Assembly (NCBI GenBank): GCA_031269415.1
Contig: JAISZF010000199.1
Location: 1-6,203, forward strand
Source: Clostridiales bacterium
GTDB taxonomy: Bacteria > Bacillota > Clostridia > Lachnospirales > WQUN01
Direction: 5' to 3'
DNA length: 6,203 nucleotides
The notes under the pieces were generated by a model, which searched no databases, was not told where the DNA came from, and worked only from the letters and a program-made list of their open reading frames with translations. Positions within the stretch are counted from its first letter, which is position 1; each line of letters opens with the position of its first letter. Positions 1 to 6,100 of the stretch are shown in pieces. A program made the position numbers and the translations under genes.

Positions 1-2150
1 TAACCCCAATTAAAGGAGTCCGCGGCGTTATATGTCAGGTCGCCTAACTCGTTGACCGAAGCGAAATCAAACACAGGCTGCAACTGAACATGCGTTACAC
101 CCAGTTCCTTTAAATGATCTATGCCTATCGCGTTGCCGCCTGACGTTTTTTTACCCACTTCGGTAAACGCCAGATACTTGCCTTTGTACGTCATGCCGGA
201 AGTTGAGTCTATGGAGAAATCCCGCACATGCAGCTCATAAATGATCGCGTCCGTTGGCTTTGTATAGGAGTAACCGGAAGTGTCCGCGGCTGCTGCCTCG
301 CCTACATCCGCGCTGGCATCCATATCAATAACATAAGTAAGCTGACCGTTTGGCGCTGTGGAACGCGCGTATGGGTCTACCGCGTATGTTACTGTGCCGT
401 CTGGGTACGTAATCTTGTACATGTAGTATTTACCGTCAATAGGGCCCGGCACACTGGCGGTTGACCATACGCCGGTTGAGTCGCTCAGCGTCATTGCGGT
501 TGTACTTACCGCTTTGGTCTCATAATATGTGTCCGATAATTTGCCAGCGCTGTTATAGTCACCGTCGCTTGGCTTGTTATATATTACGACATCGACGTTT
601 TTAGCGCTGGGCGCCCATAATTTGAATGTCCAAACGTCGCTGGATTTGGTTAAACCTAAGTCGTTGCCGGAGTAGGTGAAGCTGTTCAATATCTTGCGCA
701 TTGTTACGCTGCCTGAGGTAATTATTTCCGGGGATGTATAACGCACCTCATAATGAGCGTTGGGATCTAATGGCGTATTGGTGTTGAAAACAATAACATT
801 TTTGCCGCCCAAATTGATGTAAGGCGTTATCAGAACATTTGCGGATACTTCCGTTCCGGACGAACCTTCGCTGATATCGTACAATTTAAAATCAGACGCG
901 TTAAGCTCGTCAGGATAGATATTAAGAACGGCTTCAACCTTTTTTAGCTCGACCGCGATAGCGCTGACTACTTTAGCTAAGGTTATCGGCTTTTCTGAAT
1001 AAACTGTATCATCGCCCTCAACCAGGTAGAAATCTCCTGTGTTTTGCCCCGAAGGTAATTGCAGCAGCCTGTTATTGCCATCCGTAACCTTATTGCCGTC
1101 GATGGGGCCTGCCTTTAGGATCAATCCCAATTTTGTGGCTGGCAACGATATGGTTATTTTTCCCCAGCCATCCGTGACACTGGCTCCAAAATTGCTTGAA
1201 TCCGCTCCAGCCCCGTTTGTATCCGCGTCCCAGTACCATGCGTTCCAGTTACCATTATCGTGGGCATAGCCGCCCTGCCTGTAGTAATAGACATTAAACG
1301 TGTTGAGCGCCCGAGGGTCGGTCGTGAGGACATCCGTGCTTCCGGATTGTATGTAAAAGTCGCCGCTGTTGCCGTTGATGGCGTCCGGGTCAAGCGTCAA
1401 AGTAATCGTACTGTCCGCGGGATCTCTTTCTCCTGCCGCTTTTCCATATTCGTGTATGAAAAAAGTAGCCGTCGAATCAACTGTAGTAAAGGAAACGACG
1501 CCGGTTTGACCTCCGGGTTCGCTTTCAACGGTAAAATCATAACTGCTACCGCTGATATTGCCGGACCAAATATTAGCCTGCCACGCGGTAAAATCATTAT
1601 CCTGTCTTATGTAATGCAGTCTGTATGTATACAGGGATGTAAAGTTTGGTTCTTTGCCCTCCACAATATAAATATCTACTGAGGAGGCTCCGGCGGGGGC
1701 GGTAACGAATCTTTCGCTTCCATATGCGTCGCGATAGTCTATACCAGAGTTATGATGTAAAAAGAATCCTATGCTATTATTATTTACGGTATATGTATAT
1801 TTAGCCCATTTATTCGCATCGACCGTATAGCTGGAATAGTCACTCCCCGCGCCGCCGTTCGGCCACGCGTATAATACCCATTCTTCGTATTTTTTGTCAG
1901 AGGTTCTGTAATAATAAATATTGTACGTTATCTGGTCGTCTGTGGCGGACATCAGACTTGGCGTCGACGCCTTAGCCGTCGGCCCGGAATCATTTTCCCT
2001 TTCCGTATCCGTCAATTGCCCCGTTTCGCTTATCTCCGTGTTGCCGCCGGGAATCAATTCATTAGCGTAATTAATCTGTAATGAACCGATACTCAGCGCA
2101 ACGACCAGCAAAAAAGCGGTCAACGCACGGATCTTTCTACTTAACGGCAT
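1..2150 (-). CDS. pulA: Type I pullulanase, secreted, N-terminal part (partial, cut by window edge)
   Basis: Hydrolyses alpha-1,6 branch links of pullulan, starch and glycogen outside the cell. The frame is open for 716 codons from the ATG and leaves the window in the middle of the next Tyr codon. Residues 1-29 are a signal peptide (R5, K6, R8, then a hydrophobic core), with cleavage likely near NYA|NE. Three CBM41-like starch-binding repeats follow at about 75-168, 175-272 and 284-382. Each has an aromatic first strand, a Trp pair five residues apart (W91/W96, W190/W195, W302/W307) and an end motif such as DFYLVEG. Residues 390-485 form a beta-rich linker domain. CBM48 covers about 490-605 (KLWAPSAKNVDVVIY, then VDPYARS). 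The GH13 domain starts near 633 with IYELHVRDFS (637-646), HLKELGVTHVQLQP and finally FNWGY (713-717), the type I pullulanase signature, normally YNWGYDP. Catalytic acids lie outside the window. The SD AGAGGT is 7 bases before the ATG. Any cell-wall anchor would be C-terminal and is not visible. Confidence 0.93.
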   Translation of the reverse strand, partial: MPLSRKIRALTAFLLVVALSIGSLQINYANELIPGGNTEISETGQLTDTERENDSGPTAKASTPSLMSATDDQITYNIYYYRTSDKKYEEWVLYAWPNGGAGSDYSSYTVDANKWAKYTYTVNNNSIGFFLHHNSGIDYRDAYGSERFVTAPAGASSVDIYIVEGKEPNFTSLYTYRLHYIRQDNDFTAWQANIWSGNISGSSYDFTVESEPGGQTGVVSFTTVDSTATFFIHEYGKAAGERDPADSTITLTLDPDAINGNSGDFYIQSGSTDVLTTDPRALNTFNVYYYRQGGYAHDNGNWNAWYWDADTNGAGADSSNFGASVTDGWGKITISLPATKLGLILKAGPIDGNKVTDGNNRLLQLPSGQNTGDFYLVEGDDTVYSEKPITLAKVVSAIAVELKKVEAVLNIYPDELNASDFKLYDISEGSSGTEVSANVLITPYINLGGKNVIVFNTNTPLDPNAHYEVRYTSPEIITSGSVTMRKILNSFTYSGNDLGLTKSSDVWTFKLWAPSAKNVDVVIYNKPSDGDYNSAGKLSDTYYETKAVSTTAMTLSDSTGVWSTASVPGPIDGKYYMYKITYPDGTVTYAVDPYARSTAPNGQLTYVIDMDASADVGEAAAADTSGYSYTKPTDAIIYELHVRDFSIDSTSGMTYKGKYLAFTEVGKKTSGGNAIGIDHLKELGVTHVQLQPVFDFASVNELGDLTYNAADSFNWG

Positions 2151-2393
2151 TTAATGCACCTCTAATCTTTTACACAATAGTTACCACACTTCACGATCGT
2201 TCATTCGATTCATTTTAACCCTGCGTGAATAGATATTTCGCCCGCGTCAGCCATGAATTATGCAAAGAAAGCGACCATGCTCATCTAAACCACATCCTTT
2301 CACAAAGCCGGCTCAAGACGACAGCCTAAGCGCAAAAACTATTTATCTCACAGTTCAGCGTTCTTGCTTGTCCCCAAACTGTAAAATTATTTA

Positions 2394-2402
2394 TGGTATA
2401 AT
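2394..2402 (+). promoter_or_regulatory. Perfect extended -10 element on the opposite strand
   Basis: The plus strand reads TGGTATAAT, a full TGn-TATAAT extended -10 match, overlapping the candidate pulA -10 on the other strand. No good -35 lies 16-18 bases upstream, which extended -10 promoters can tolerate. There is no plus-strand gene downstream, so a transcript from here would run antisense into the 3' end of the M32 peptidase gene. Confidence 0.35.
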
Positions 2403-2429
2403 ATTACTATAATATATTGATTTTGGCAA
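2401..2429 (-). promoter_or_regulatory. Candidate pulA promoter
   Basis: On the minus strand, TTGCCA (2424-2429) and TAATAT (2401-2406) are separated by 17 bases in a very AT-rich stretch. That gives a sigma-70/A-like promoter with five of six and four of six consensus matches. Transcription would start near 2394 and leave a leader of about 240 bases before the pulA ATG. This is the best-spaced candidate I found between the two genes, but AT-rich DNA gives such matches by chance. Confidence 0.4.
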
Positions 2430-2493
2430 TGGTTTTATTCCAGTTTTAATTAATGAATATACGTGATGATGAATTCTACTAACTGAAGGTGAA

Positions 2494-4050
2494 TCAGCAA
2501 AAATAATTTTGTCGAATATGCGGACGCGGCAAAATCAAAACGCCAGACCGATTATACACCGCGCTGAACTTCTCCGTCAGATATTCCGCGTAATACTCCG
2601 CGTTCAGCGTCTCCCCACAAAGCTCTTCCATCAGCTCCGACGGCGTTTTCAGGGAGCCGAACCTATGGATCTTCTCGGTCAGCCATTCCTGAATGCGTTT
2701 AAAATCCCCATTACGAACGCAATTCTCAACCGGAATGTCCCGGCGCATAACGTGAAGGATCTGCGCGGCGTAGGCGTTGCCGATGGCATACGACGGGAAA
2801 TATCCGAATGACCCGTCGGACCAGTGGATGTCCTGCAATATTCCCGCTGAATCGGCCGCGGGCTCAACCCCCAGGTATTCCCTCATCTTCGCGTTCCAGA
2901 CGCCGGGGAGCTCATTCACGTCAAAATCACCTGAAAACAACTGTTTTTCTATCTCATAACGCACCATAATGTGCAGGCAGTAGGTAAGCTCGTCTGCTTC
3001 TATCCGAATTAACGAGGGCTTGGCGACATTGGCCGCCTCATAAAACTGACGCGCGGACACGTCTTTGAAATCATCGCCTAGTATCTCCATAAGACCATTG
3101 TAAATATATTCCCAAAAAGCTTCGCTTCTGCCGATAATGTTCTCATAGAACCGCGACTGCGACTCATGCACACCCATGGAAATCCCCGTGTCCAGAATGG
3201 TGTCGGCTATCGTGTCCATTTTGTTCTGTTCGTATATCGCGTGTCCGCATTCATGCAGAACCGAATAGAATGAGGACAGAAAGGCGTTCTCATGATAATG
3301 CGTCGTGATCCGTACGTCATTCTTCCCGAAGTCGTTAGTAAACGGATGGGCGCTCTCCTTAAGCATACCTCTGTTCAAGTCGAATCCGACCGTTTTCATC
3401 AGCAACCCCGCTACAGCCCTTTGCTTGTCGACGGGAACAAGGCGATTGACAAATCCGGTTTTATCTTGCCGCCCATCCGAAGCCGCGATCCGTTTAAGCA
3501 GCGGCACAATCACCTCTTTCATGCGATTAAAGAAAACGTCAAGCTTCTCTACCGTCATACCGGGCTCATAATCATCCAGAAGGGTATTGTATGGATGGCC
3601 CTCATACCCCCTGTACTCCACGAATTTTTTCTGATACCGGATAATCCGGTCAAGGATCGGCGCGAACGACGCGAAATCATTTTCCTCCCGCGCCTTCTCC
3701 CAAACGGCTTCGGCCCGCGGTAAAAGCTCTGAATATTCCCTCATTTCCTCAACCGGGATTTTTTTATACGCGTAATAATAACGGCGGCATATCCGCAGCA
3801 TAGCTTTCGTGATTTCATCCAGCGATTCGCCGTATGGCTCCAGCGCATCCAGAAACCCCTTCATTTCATCCGAAACGCGCATTGAAAATTCCTCGGCGGA
3901 TAAAATGCCCACATATTTGGCGCGGGACTCGGTTCCGCCCTTTGGCGCGCCGACCGCCATATCCCATGAAAACAGGTTAAGGGCTTGATGGATCGCGTTG
4001 AAACGATCGGTATAAGCTTTAAACCGTTCGACAGTTTGTGATATATTCAA
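2494..4050 (-). CDS. M32 family (Taq-type) zinc metallocarboxypeptidase
   Basis: Removes single amino acids from peptide C-termini, probably in the cytoplasm because there is no signal peptide. All M32 signatures are present: HPF (235-237) before DVRITT, the HEXXH zinc motif as HECGH (266-270) with E267 as general base, HES (295-297) supplying the third ligand E296, IRIEAD (348-353) and the substrate-site motif GILQDIHW (403-410). The start is TTG, chosen because an excellent SD (AAAGGTGG, 4058-4065) sits 7 bases upstream and the next Met (31) would cut conserved sequence. At 518 residues it is slightly longer than the usual roughly 500. The family-like end is YLTEKFSAVY (490-499), and the last 19 residues, including VLILPRPHIR, look like a non-conserved extension. 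The gene is divergent from the GDPD-like lipoprotein gene and points toward pulA, 343 bases away, so it is probably a separate unit. Confidence 0.95.
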   Translation of the reverse strand: MNISQTVERFKAYTDRFNAIHQALNLFSWDMAVGAPKGGTESRAKYVGILSAEEFSMRVSDEMKGFLDALEPYGESLDEITKAMLRICRRYYYAYKKIPVEEMREYSELLPRAEAVWEKAREENDFASFAPILDRIIRYQKKFVEYRGYEGHPYNTLLDDYEPGMTVEKLDVFFNRMKEVIVPLLKRIAASDGRQDKTGFVNRLVPVDKQRAVAGLLMKTVGFDLNRGMLKESAHPFTNDFGKNDVRITTHYHENAFLSSFYSVLHECGHAIYEQNKMDTIADTILDTGISMGVHESQSRFYENIIGRSEAFWEYIYNGLMEILGDDFKDVSARQFYEAANVAKPSLIRIEADELTYCLHIMVRYEIEKQLFSGDFDVNELPGVWNAKMREYLGVEPAADSAGILQDIHWSDGSFGYFPSYAIGNAYAAQILHVMRRDIPVENCVRNGDFKRIQEWLTEKIHRFGSLKTPSELMEELCGETLNAEYYAEYLTEKFSAVYNRSGVLILPRPHIRQNYFC

Positions 4051-4057
4051 TTGATTT

Positions 4058-4065
4058 CCACCTTT
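4058..4065 (-). promoter_or_regulatory. Ribosome binding site that fixes the TTG start of the M32 peptidase
   Basis: AAAGGTGG on the minus strand is strongly complementary to the 16S rRNA tail and lies 7 bases before the TTG at 4050. No ATG or GTG in frame competes at this spacing, so the rare start codon is well supported. Confidence 0.85.
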
Positions 4066-4090
4066 ATATTTTTTTTAAATGTGTTATACT
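4063..4090 (+). promoter_or_regulatory. Promoter of the GDPD-like lipoprotein gene
   Basis: An extended -10, TGTTATACT (-10 hexamer at 4085-4090), is preceded by TTTATA (4063-4068) with a 16-base spacer. Transcription would start near 4097, just before the SD, leaving a very short leader. The -35 overlaps the M32 ribosome binding site, so the divergent genes share this 63-bp stretch. Confidence 0.6.
4083..4088 (-). promoter_or_regulatory. Candidate -10 for the M32 peptidase gene, overlapping the divergent -10
   Basis: The minus strand reads TATAAC here (five of six matches to TATAAT), sharing bases 4085-4088 with the plus-strand TATACT. No clear -35 is visible at 16-18 bases. It lies about 33 bases before the TTG, a fitting distance for a short leader, and no other candidate exists in the gap. 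Confidence 0.35.
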
Positions 4091-4100
4091 CTATAAAAAA

Positions 4101-4107
4101 AGGAGAT
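4101..4107 (+). promoter_or_regulatory. Ribosome binding site that fixes the ATG of the lipoprotein gene
   Basis: AGGAGAT lies 6 bases before the ATG at 4114. It rules out the longer in-frame reading from TTG 4051, which would translate through the promoter and hide the lipoprotein signal peptide. Confidence 0.85.
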
Positions 4108-4113
4108 GACGCT

Positions 4114-4929
4114 ATGAGGTTCTTTTGGGCCGCTCTGTGCGCGCTGCTCGTACTGCCCGGCTGCTCCGACAGCGCAGCCGCCGTATTCGCGGCGGGAGGT
4201 TACGCGCCGGAGTGGACAAACACAGCCGCCGGGCTGGTAGCCCACGCGGGAGGAAATGTCGACGGAGTTCAGGGCACAAACACCATAGAGGCCGTGGAAT
4301 ATAACTATAGTATAGGGCATCGGGTGTTTGAACTGGATTTCAACCTGACGTCCGACGACGTGCTGGTAGGCGTACATGACTGGGGCGCGGAGAATATCGC
4401 GCCGGCATGGGCTGAGTTTTCCTCAGGAAAGATTCAGGGTAAATATACGCCTACATCCTACGAACAATTCATTCGATTCCTTTCACAACACAGCGATACA
4501 TATATGGTAACAGATACAAAATCGTACGATCTGACTGACGAGCGGATCGCCAAACAGTTTCAGATAATGTATGACACAGCGGAAAGAGTGGACCCCGCCG
4601 TGCTTGAACGCGTTATAGTCCAAGTGTACAACCAGAACATGTATCACGTGATCAATAAAATATACAAGTATCCGAACATCCTGTATACGCTCTACGCCAC
4701 GCCGGACACCGAGGATCAGGTAGTGGAGTTCGTAAAAACCGAGGGAATCCCCGTTGTGGTTATGCCGCCTGAACGCGCCAATCAGCCGTTTTTGGACAGA
4801 CTGCTGGCTTTGAGCGCGCGAGTTTACCTTCATACCTTAAACGACTATAACGAGGTTATGGAATGGCGGGCAAAGGGCGTCTGGAGTGTGTATACGGATT
4901 CTCTTTCGCCCGGTGATTTCACGTGGTAA
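4114..4929 (+). CDS. PI-PLC/GDPD-like phosphodiesterase lipoprotein
   Basis: Predicted to cleave a phosphodiester such as a glycerophosphodiester or phospholipid head group; the true substrate is unknown. The 271-residue product starts with a short signal peptide and a lipobox, LPGC, with C17 as the lipidated residue (Pro at -2 is less usual). It should therefore be tethered outside the membrane. The TIM-barrel phosphodiesterase motifs follow in order: H44-AGG, NTIEA (56-60), E73-L-D75 as metal ligands, and H88-D89 as the second catalytic His. Further along are VTDTK (132-136) and, near the end, VYTDS (259-263). Classic GDPDs have HRG at the first motif; here it is HAG, so Arg is replaced by Ala. 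I recall this variant from uncharacterised clostridial proteins of the superfamily. The gene is monocistronic: divergent from M32 and convergent with yebC. Residues 18-35 look like a flexible spacer to the barrel. Confidence 0.85.
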   Translation: MRFFWAALCALLVLPGCSDSAAAVFAAGGYAPEWTNTAAGLVAHAGGNVDGVQGTNTIEAVEYNYSIGHRVFELDFNLTSDDVLVGVHDWGAENIAPAWAEFSSGKIQGKYTPTSYEQFIRFLSQHSDTYMVTDTKSYDLTDERIAKQFQIMYDTAERVDPAVLERVIVQVYNQNMYHVINKIYKYPNILYTLYATPDTEDQVVEFVKTEGIPVVVMPPERANQPFLDRLLALSARVYLHTLNDYNEVMEWRAKGVWSVYTDSLSPGDFTW

Positions 4930-4930
4930 A

Positions 4931-5674
4931 TCATTCTGTTTCGTTTTCCCAATTATGGTACACATCTATCACGTCGTCTTCTTCGTCCAGCATATCCAGC
5001 AGTTTGCGCATCTTCTTCTGATCATCGTGGTTATTCAGGCTGGTATATGTTTGCGGTATCAGCGTGACCTCGGCGGAGATTATTTCGGCGGGCAGGTGAG
5101 CGTTTTCAACGGCTTCTCTCACCGCGCCGAAATTATCCGCCGGGGTCAGTATCTCATATGTCTCCTCCTCGACGGAAAAATCCTCCGCGCCCGCTTCCAG
5201 CGCCAGCATCATCAGTTCGTCCTCGTCAACCTCGCCGTCTTCGCGGCTGAGAACGATTAAACCCTTCTCGTCGAACAGGAACGACACGCAGCCTGTCGCG
5301 CCCATATTGCCGCCGCCCTTGGTAAACGCGCTGCGTATGTTCGCGGCGGCGCGGTTGCGGTTATCCGTCAGCGCCTTTACGATCACGGCGACGCCGCTGG
5401 GTCCGTAGCCCTCGTATGTTATGCTCTCGTAATTGACCGCGTTAAGGTCGCCCGCCGCCTTCTTAATACTGCGATCGATCGTGTCGTTCGGCATATTGCC
5501 AGCCTTGGCTTTGGCGATAATATCTCGCAGTTTGCCGTTGGCGGACGGATCAGCCCCGCCCGATTTTACGGCCACCGCAATCTCCCTGCCCAGGCGCGTA
5601 AAGATCTTTCCCTTAGCGGAGTCGTTCCTTTCCTTTCTATGTTTAATATTAGAAAACTTTGAATGACCGGACAT
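4931..5674 (-). CDS. yebC: YebC/PmpR family regulatory or translation factor
   Basis: A cytoplasmic protein of the YebC/PmpR/TACO1 family. Members have been described both as DNA-binding transcriptional regulators and as ribosome-associated factors that help translate difficult stretches; the sequence cannot tell which role applies. The 247-residue length is normal. The family N-terminus is clear: MSGHSKFSNIKHRKERND, then AKGKIFTRLGREI, KLRDIIAKAKAGNMPNDTI and the strand YEGYGPSGVAVIV. The C-terminal part holds the acidic middle domain (EDGEVDEDELMM) and the usual end, DDVIDVYHN. Phe follows HSK where Proteobacteria have Trp, as in many Firmicutes. The ATG has SD AGAGGTGA (5679-5686) 4 bases upstream. 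Only 42 bases separate it from the toxin remnant. A weak promoter-like pair (TTGAAG, 17 bases, TATCAA; about 5706-5734) overlaps the end of that remnant, so yebC may use DNA that once belonged to the toxin gene. Its stop is one base from the convergent lipoprotein stop. Confidence 0.96.
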   Translation of the reverse strand: MSGHSKFSNIKHRKERNDSAKGKIFTRLGREIAVAVKSGGADPSANGKLRDIIAKAKAGNMPNDTIDRSIKKAAGDLNAVNYESITYEGYGPSGVAVIVKALTDNRNRAAANIRSAFTKGGGNMGATGCVSFLFDEKGLIVLSREDGEVDEDELMMLALEAGAEDFSVEEETYEILTPADNFGAVREAVENAHLPAEIISAEVTLIPQTYTSLNNHDDQKKMRKLLDMLDEEDDVIDVYHNWENETE

Positions 5675-5716
5675 TTTATCACCTCTGATTTGATAGTCGT
5701 TCCTATTGATAATCGG

Positions 5717-5847
5717 TTAAGCGTACTTCTTCAAAAATTCGCTGATAGTCATTATTTCCGGGCGCTCGACGGCAAGGCGCTCGGCTGGTTGGGGAAAAGC
5801 GCGGCGGAAATGATAATGTTCGTGTCAATAAGAACGTCCGCGTCGTT
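5717..5847 (-). pseudogene. PIN-domain toxin (VapC-like ribonuclease) remnant with a large internal deletion
   Basis: The minus strand encodes DVLIDTNIIISAALFPN (5838-5788), a textbook first strand and helix of a PIN-family toxin, including the first catalytic Asp (in IDTN). The frame then drifts into PSALPSSARK and stops. In another frame, from 5761 to the TAA at 5717, PEIMTISEFLKKYA matches the way these toxins usually end (P-x-I-x-T-P-x-E-F-L). The two pieces are nearly adjacent, whereas an intact toxin is about 130-140 residues, so around 100 residues, including the other catalytic acids, are missing. No start codon is visible in the first frame. Intact relatives are metal-dependent RNases neutralised by the partner antitoxin. 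This copy cannot make an active nuclease. Confidence 0.75.
5761..5783. repeat. Short direct repeat at the toxin deletion scar
   Basis: GGCGCTCG occurs at 5761-5768 and again at 5776-5783, seven bases apart, exactly between the surviving N-terminal and C-terminal toxin pieces. It may be a trace of the rearrangement that removed the toxin core, or chance in GC-rich DNA. Confidence 0.45.
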
Positions 5848-6096
5848 CTTTCCCCATTTCGCGGCGAATTTCCTTGCGGTAAGCGGCTACGTCGTCTTCG
5901 CCGCTCCAACCGACGCGCTTCGCTTCGCCCGCGAACGCCGATTGAAGTTGCTCCCAAGCCGGCGAGTTAGAGTTGAAAATAACGATATTTCCATCTTGCT
6001 CCGCGAAAACGATCTTGTCGCCCTCGTGAAGTCCAAGCCTGCGGCGAATGTCAATTGGGATTGTAACTTGCCGTTATGAAAAACATAGGAAAACAT
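5825..6096 (-). pseudogene. AbrB/MazE-type antitoxin, frameshifted
   Basis: Intact relatives are small DNA-binding antitoxins that neutralise the neighbouring toxin and repress their own operon. The N-terminal piece starts at ATG 6096 (AGGA five bases upstream) and reads MFSYVFHNGK. The conserved body lies in another frame from 6067: VTIPIDIRRRLGLHEGDK, then IVFAEQDGNIVIFN, ending with EDDVAAYRKEIRRE and a TGA at 5825. The body frame has a stop at 6074-6076 and no usable start, so one missing base near 6067-6068 (AAGG to AAG) separates NGK from VTIP. Restoring a G gives the swapped-hairpin signature NGKVTIPIDIR. The restored product would be about 90 residues. The C-terminus may carry a second shift, because another frame reads WGKNDAD just before the toxin piece. 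The remnant toxin follows directly, as in normal antitoxin-toxin operons. Confidence 0.75.
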
Positions 6097-6100
6097 AGGA
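6081..6100. repeat. Perfect 10-bp tandem duplication at the antitoxin start
   Basis: AAACATAGGA is repeated twice without interruption on the plus strand. On the minus strand this gives two copies of the ATG context 10 bases apart, so two candidate ATGs (6096 and 6086) in different frames. The spacing is about one helical turn. Confidence 0.8.

Larger units (their letters stand above)
2151..2493. other. Non-coding region between the M32 peptidase gene and pulA
   Basis: These 343 bases contain no convincing gene on either strand. The left part (about 2151-2394) would be the pulA leader, and 2394-2430 holds the promoter-like elements listed separately. I looked for a terminator after the M32 gene and found no GC-rich hairpin with a T-run. 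The best inverted repeat is ACAGTT/AACTGT (about 2352-2382), with a loop of roughly 20 bases and no T-tract, so it is weak. No cre-like catabolite operator or riboswitch was recognisable. Confidence 0.6.

Noticed and set aside
1260..1682. A 140-codon plus-strand reading frame
   Set aside because: It lies wholly inside the pulA coding region, whose minus frame is continuous and domain-supported.
2181..2213. Ten-codon minus-strand leader peptide MNRMNDREVW before pulA, with AGGG upstream
   Set aside because: It is too short to separate from chance, and no attenuator hairpin follows it.
2258..2333. Resemblance to a cyclic-di-GMP-I (GEMM) riboswitch on the plus strand (AAACC, CAAAGCC, GCCTAAG in order)
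   Set aside because: The stem between AAACC and CAAAGCC does not pair, the conserved ACGCAAAGC is only partly matched, and no plus-strand gene follows.
2352..2382. ACAGTT/AACTGT inverted repeat as a terminator for the M32 gene
   Set aside because: Six-base, low-GC stem, loop of about 20 bases and no T-tract. It also lies downstream of the candidate pulA promoter.
2453..2482. Nine-codon plus-strand frame MNIRDDEFY downstream of the extended -10
   Set aside because: No SD, very short, and no support beyond a start and a stop.
4051..4113. Extension of the lipoprotein gene to the TTG at 4051
   Set aside because: It would translate the promoter and SD region and bury the lipoprotein signal peptide. 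The ATG at 4114 has a strong SD.
5663..6079. A 138-codon plus-strand reading frame upstream of yebC
   Set aside because: It is the mirror of the antitoxin-toxin remnant, whose minus-strand pieces match known families. Its ATG overlaps the yebC start, it has no SD, and its product looks like no protein.
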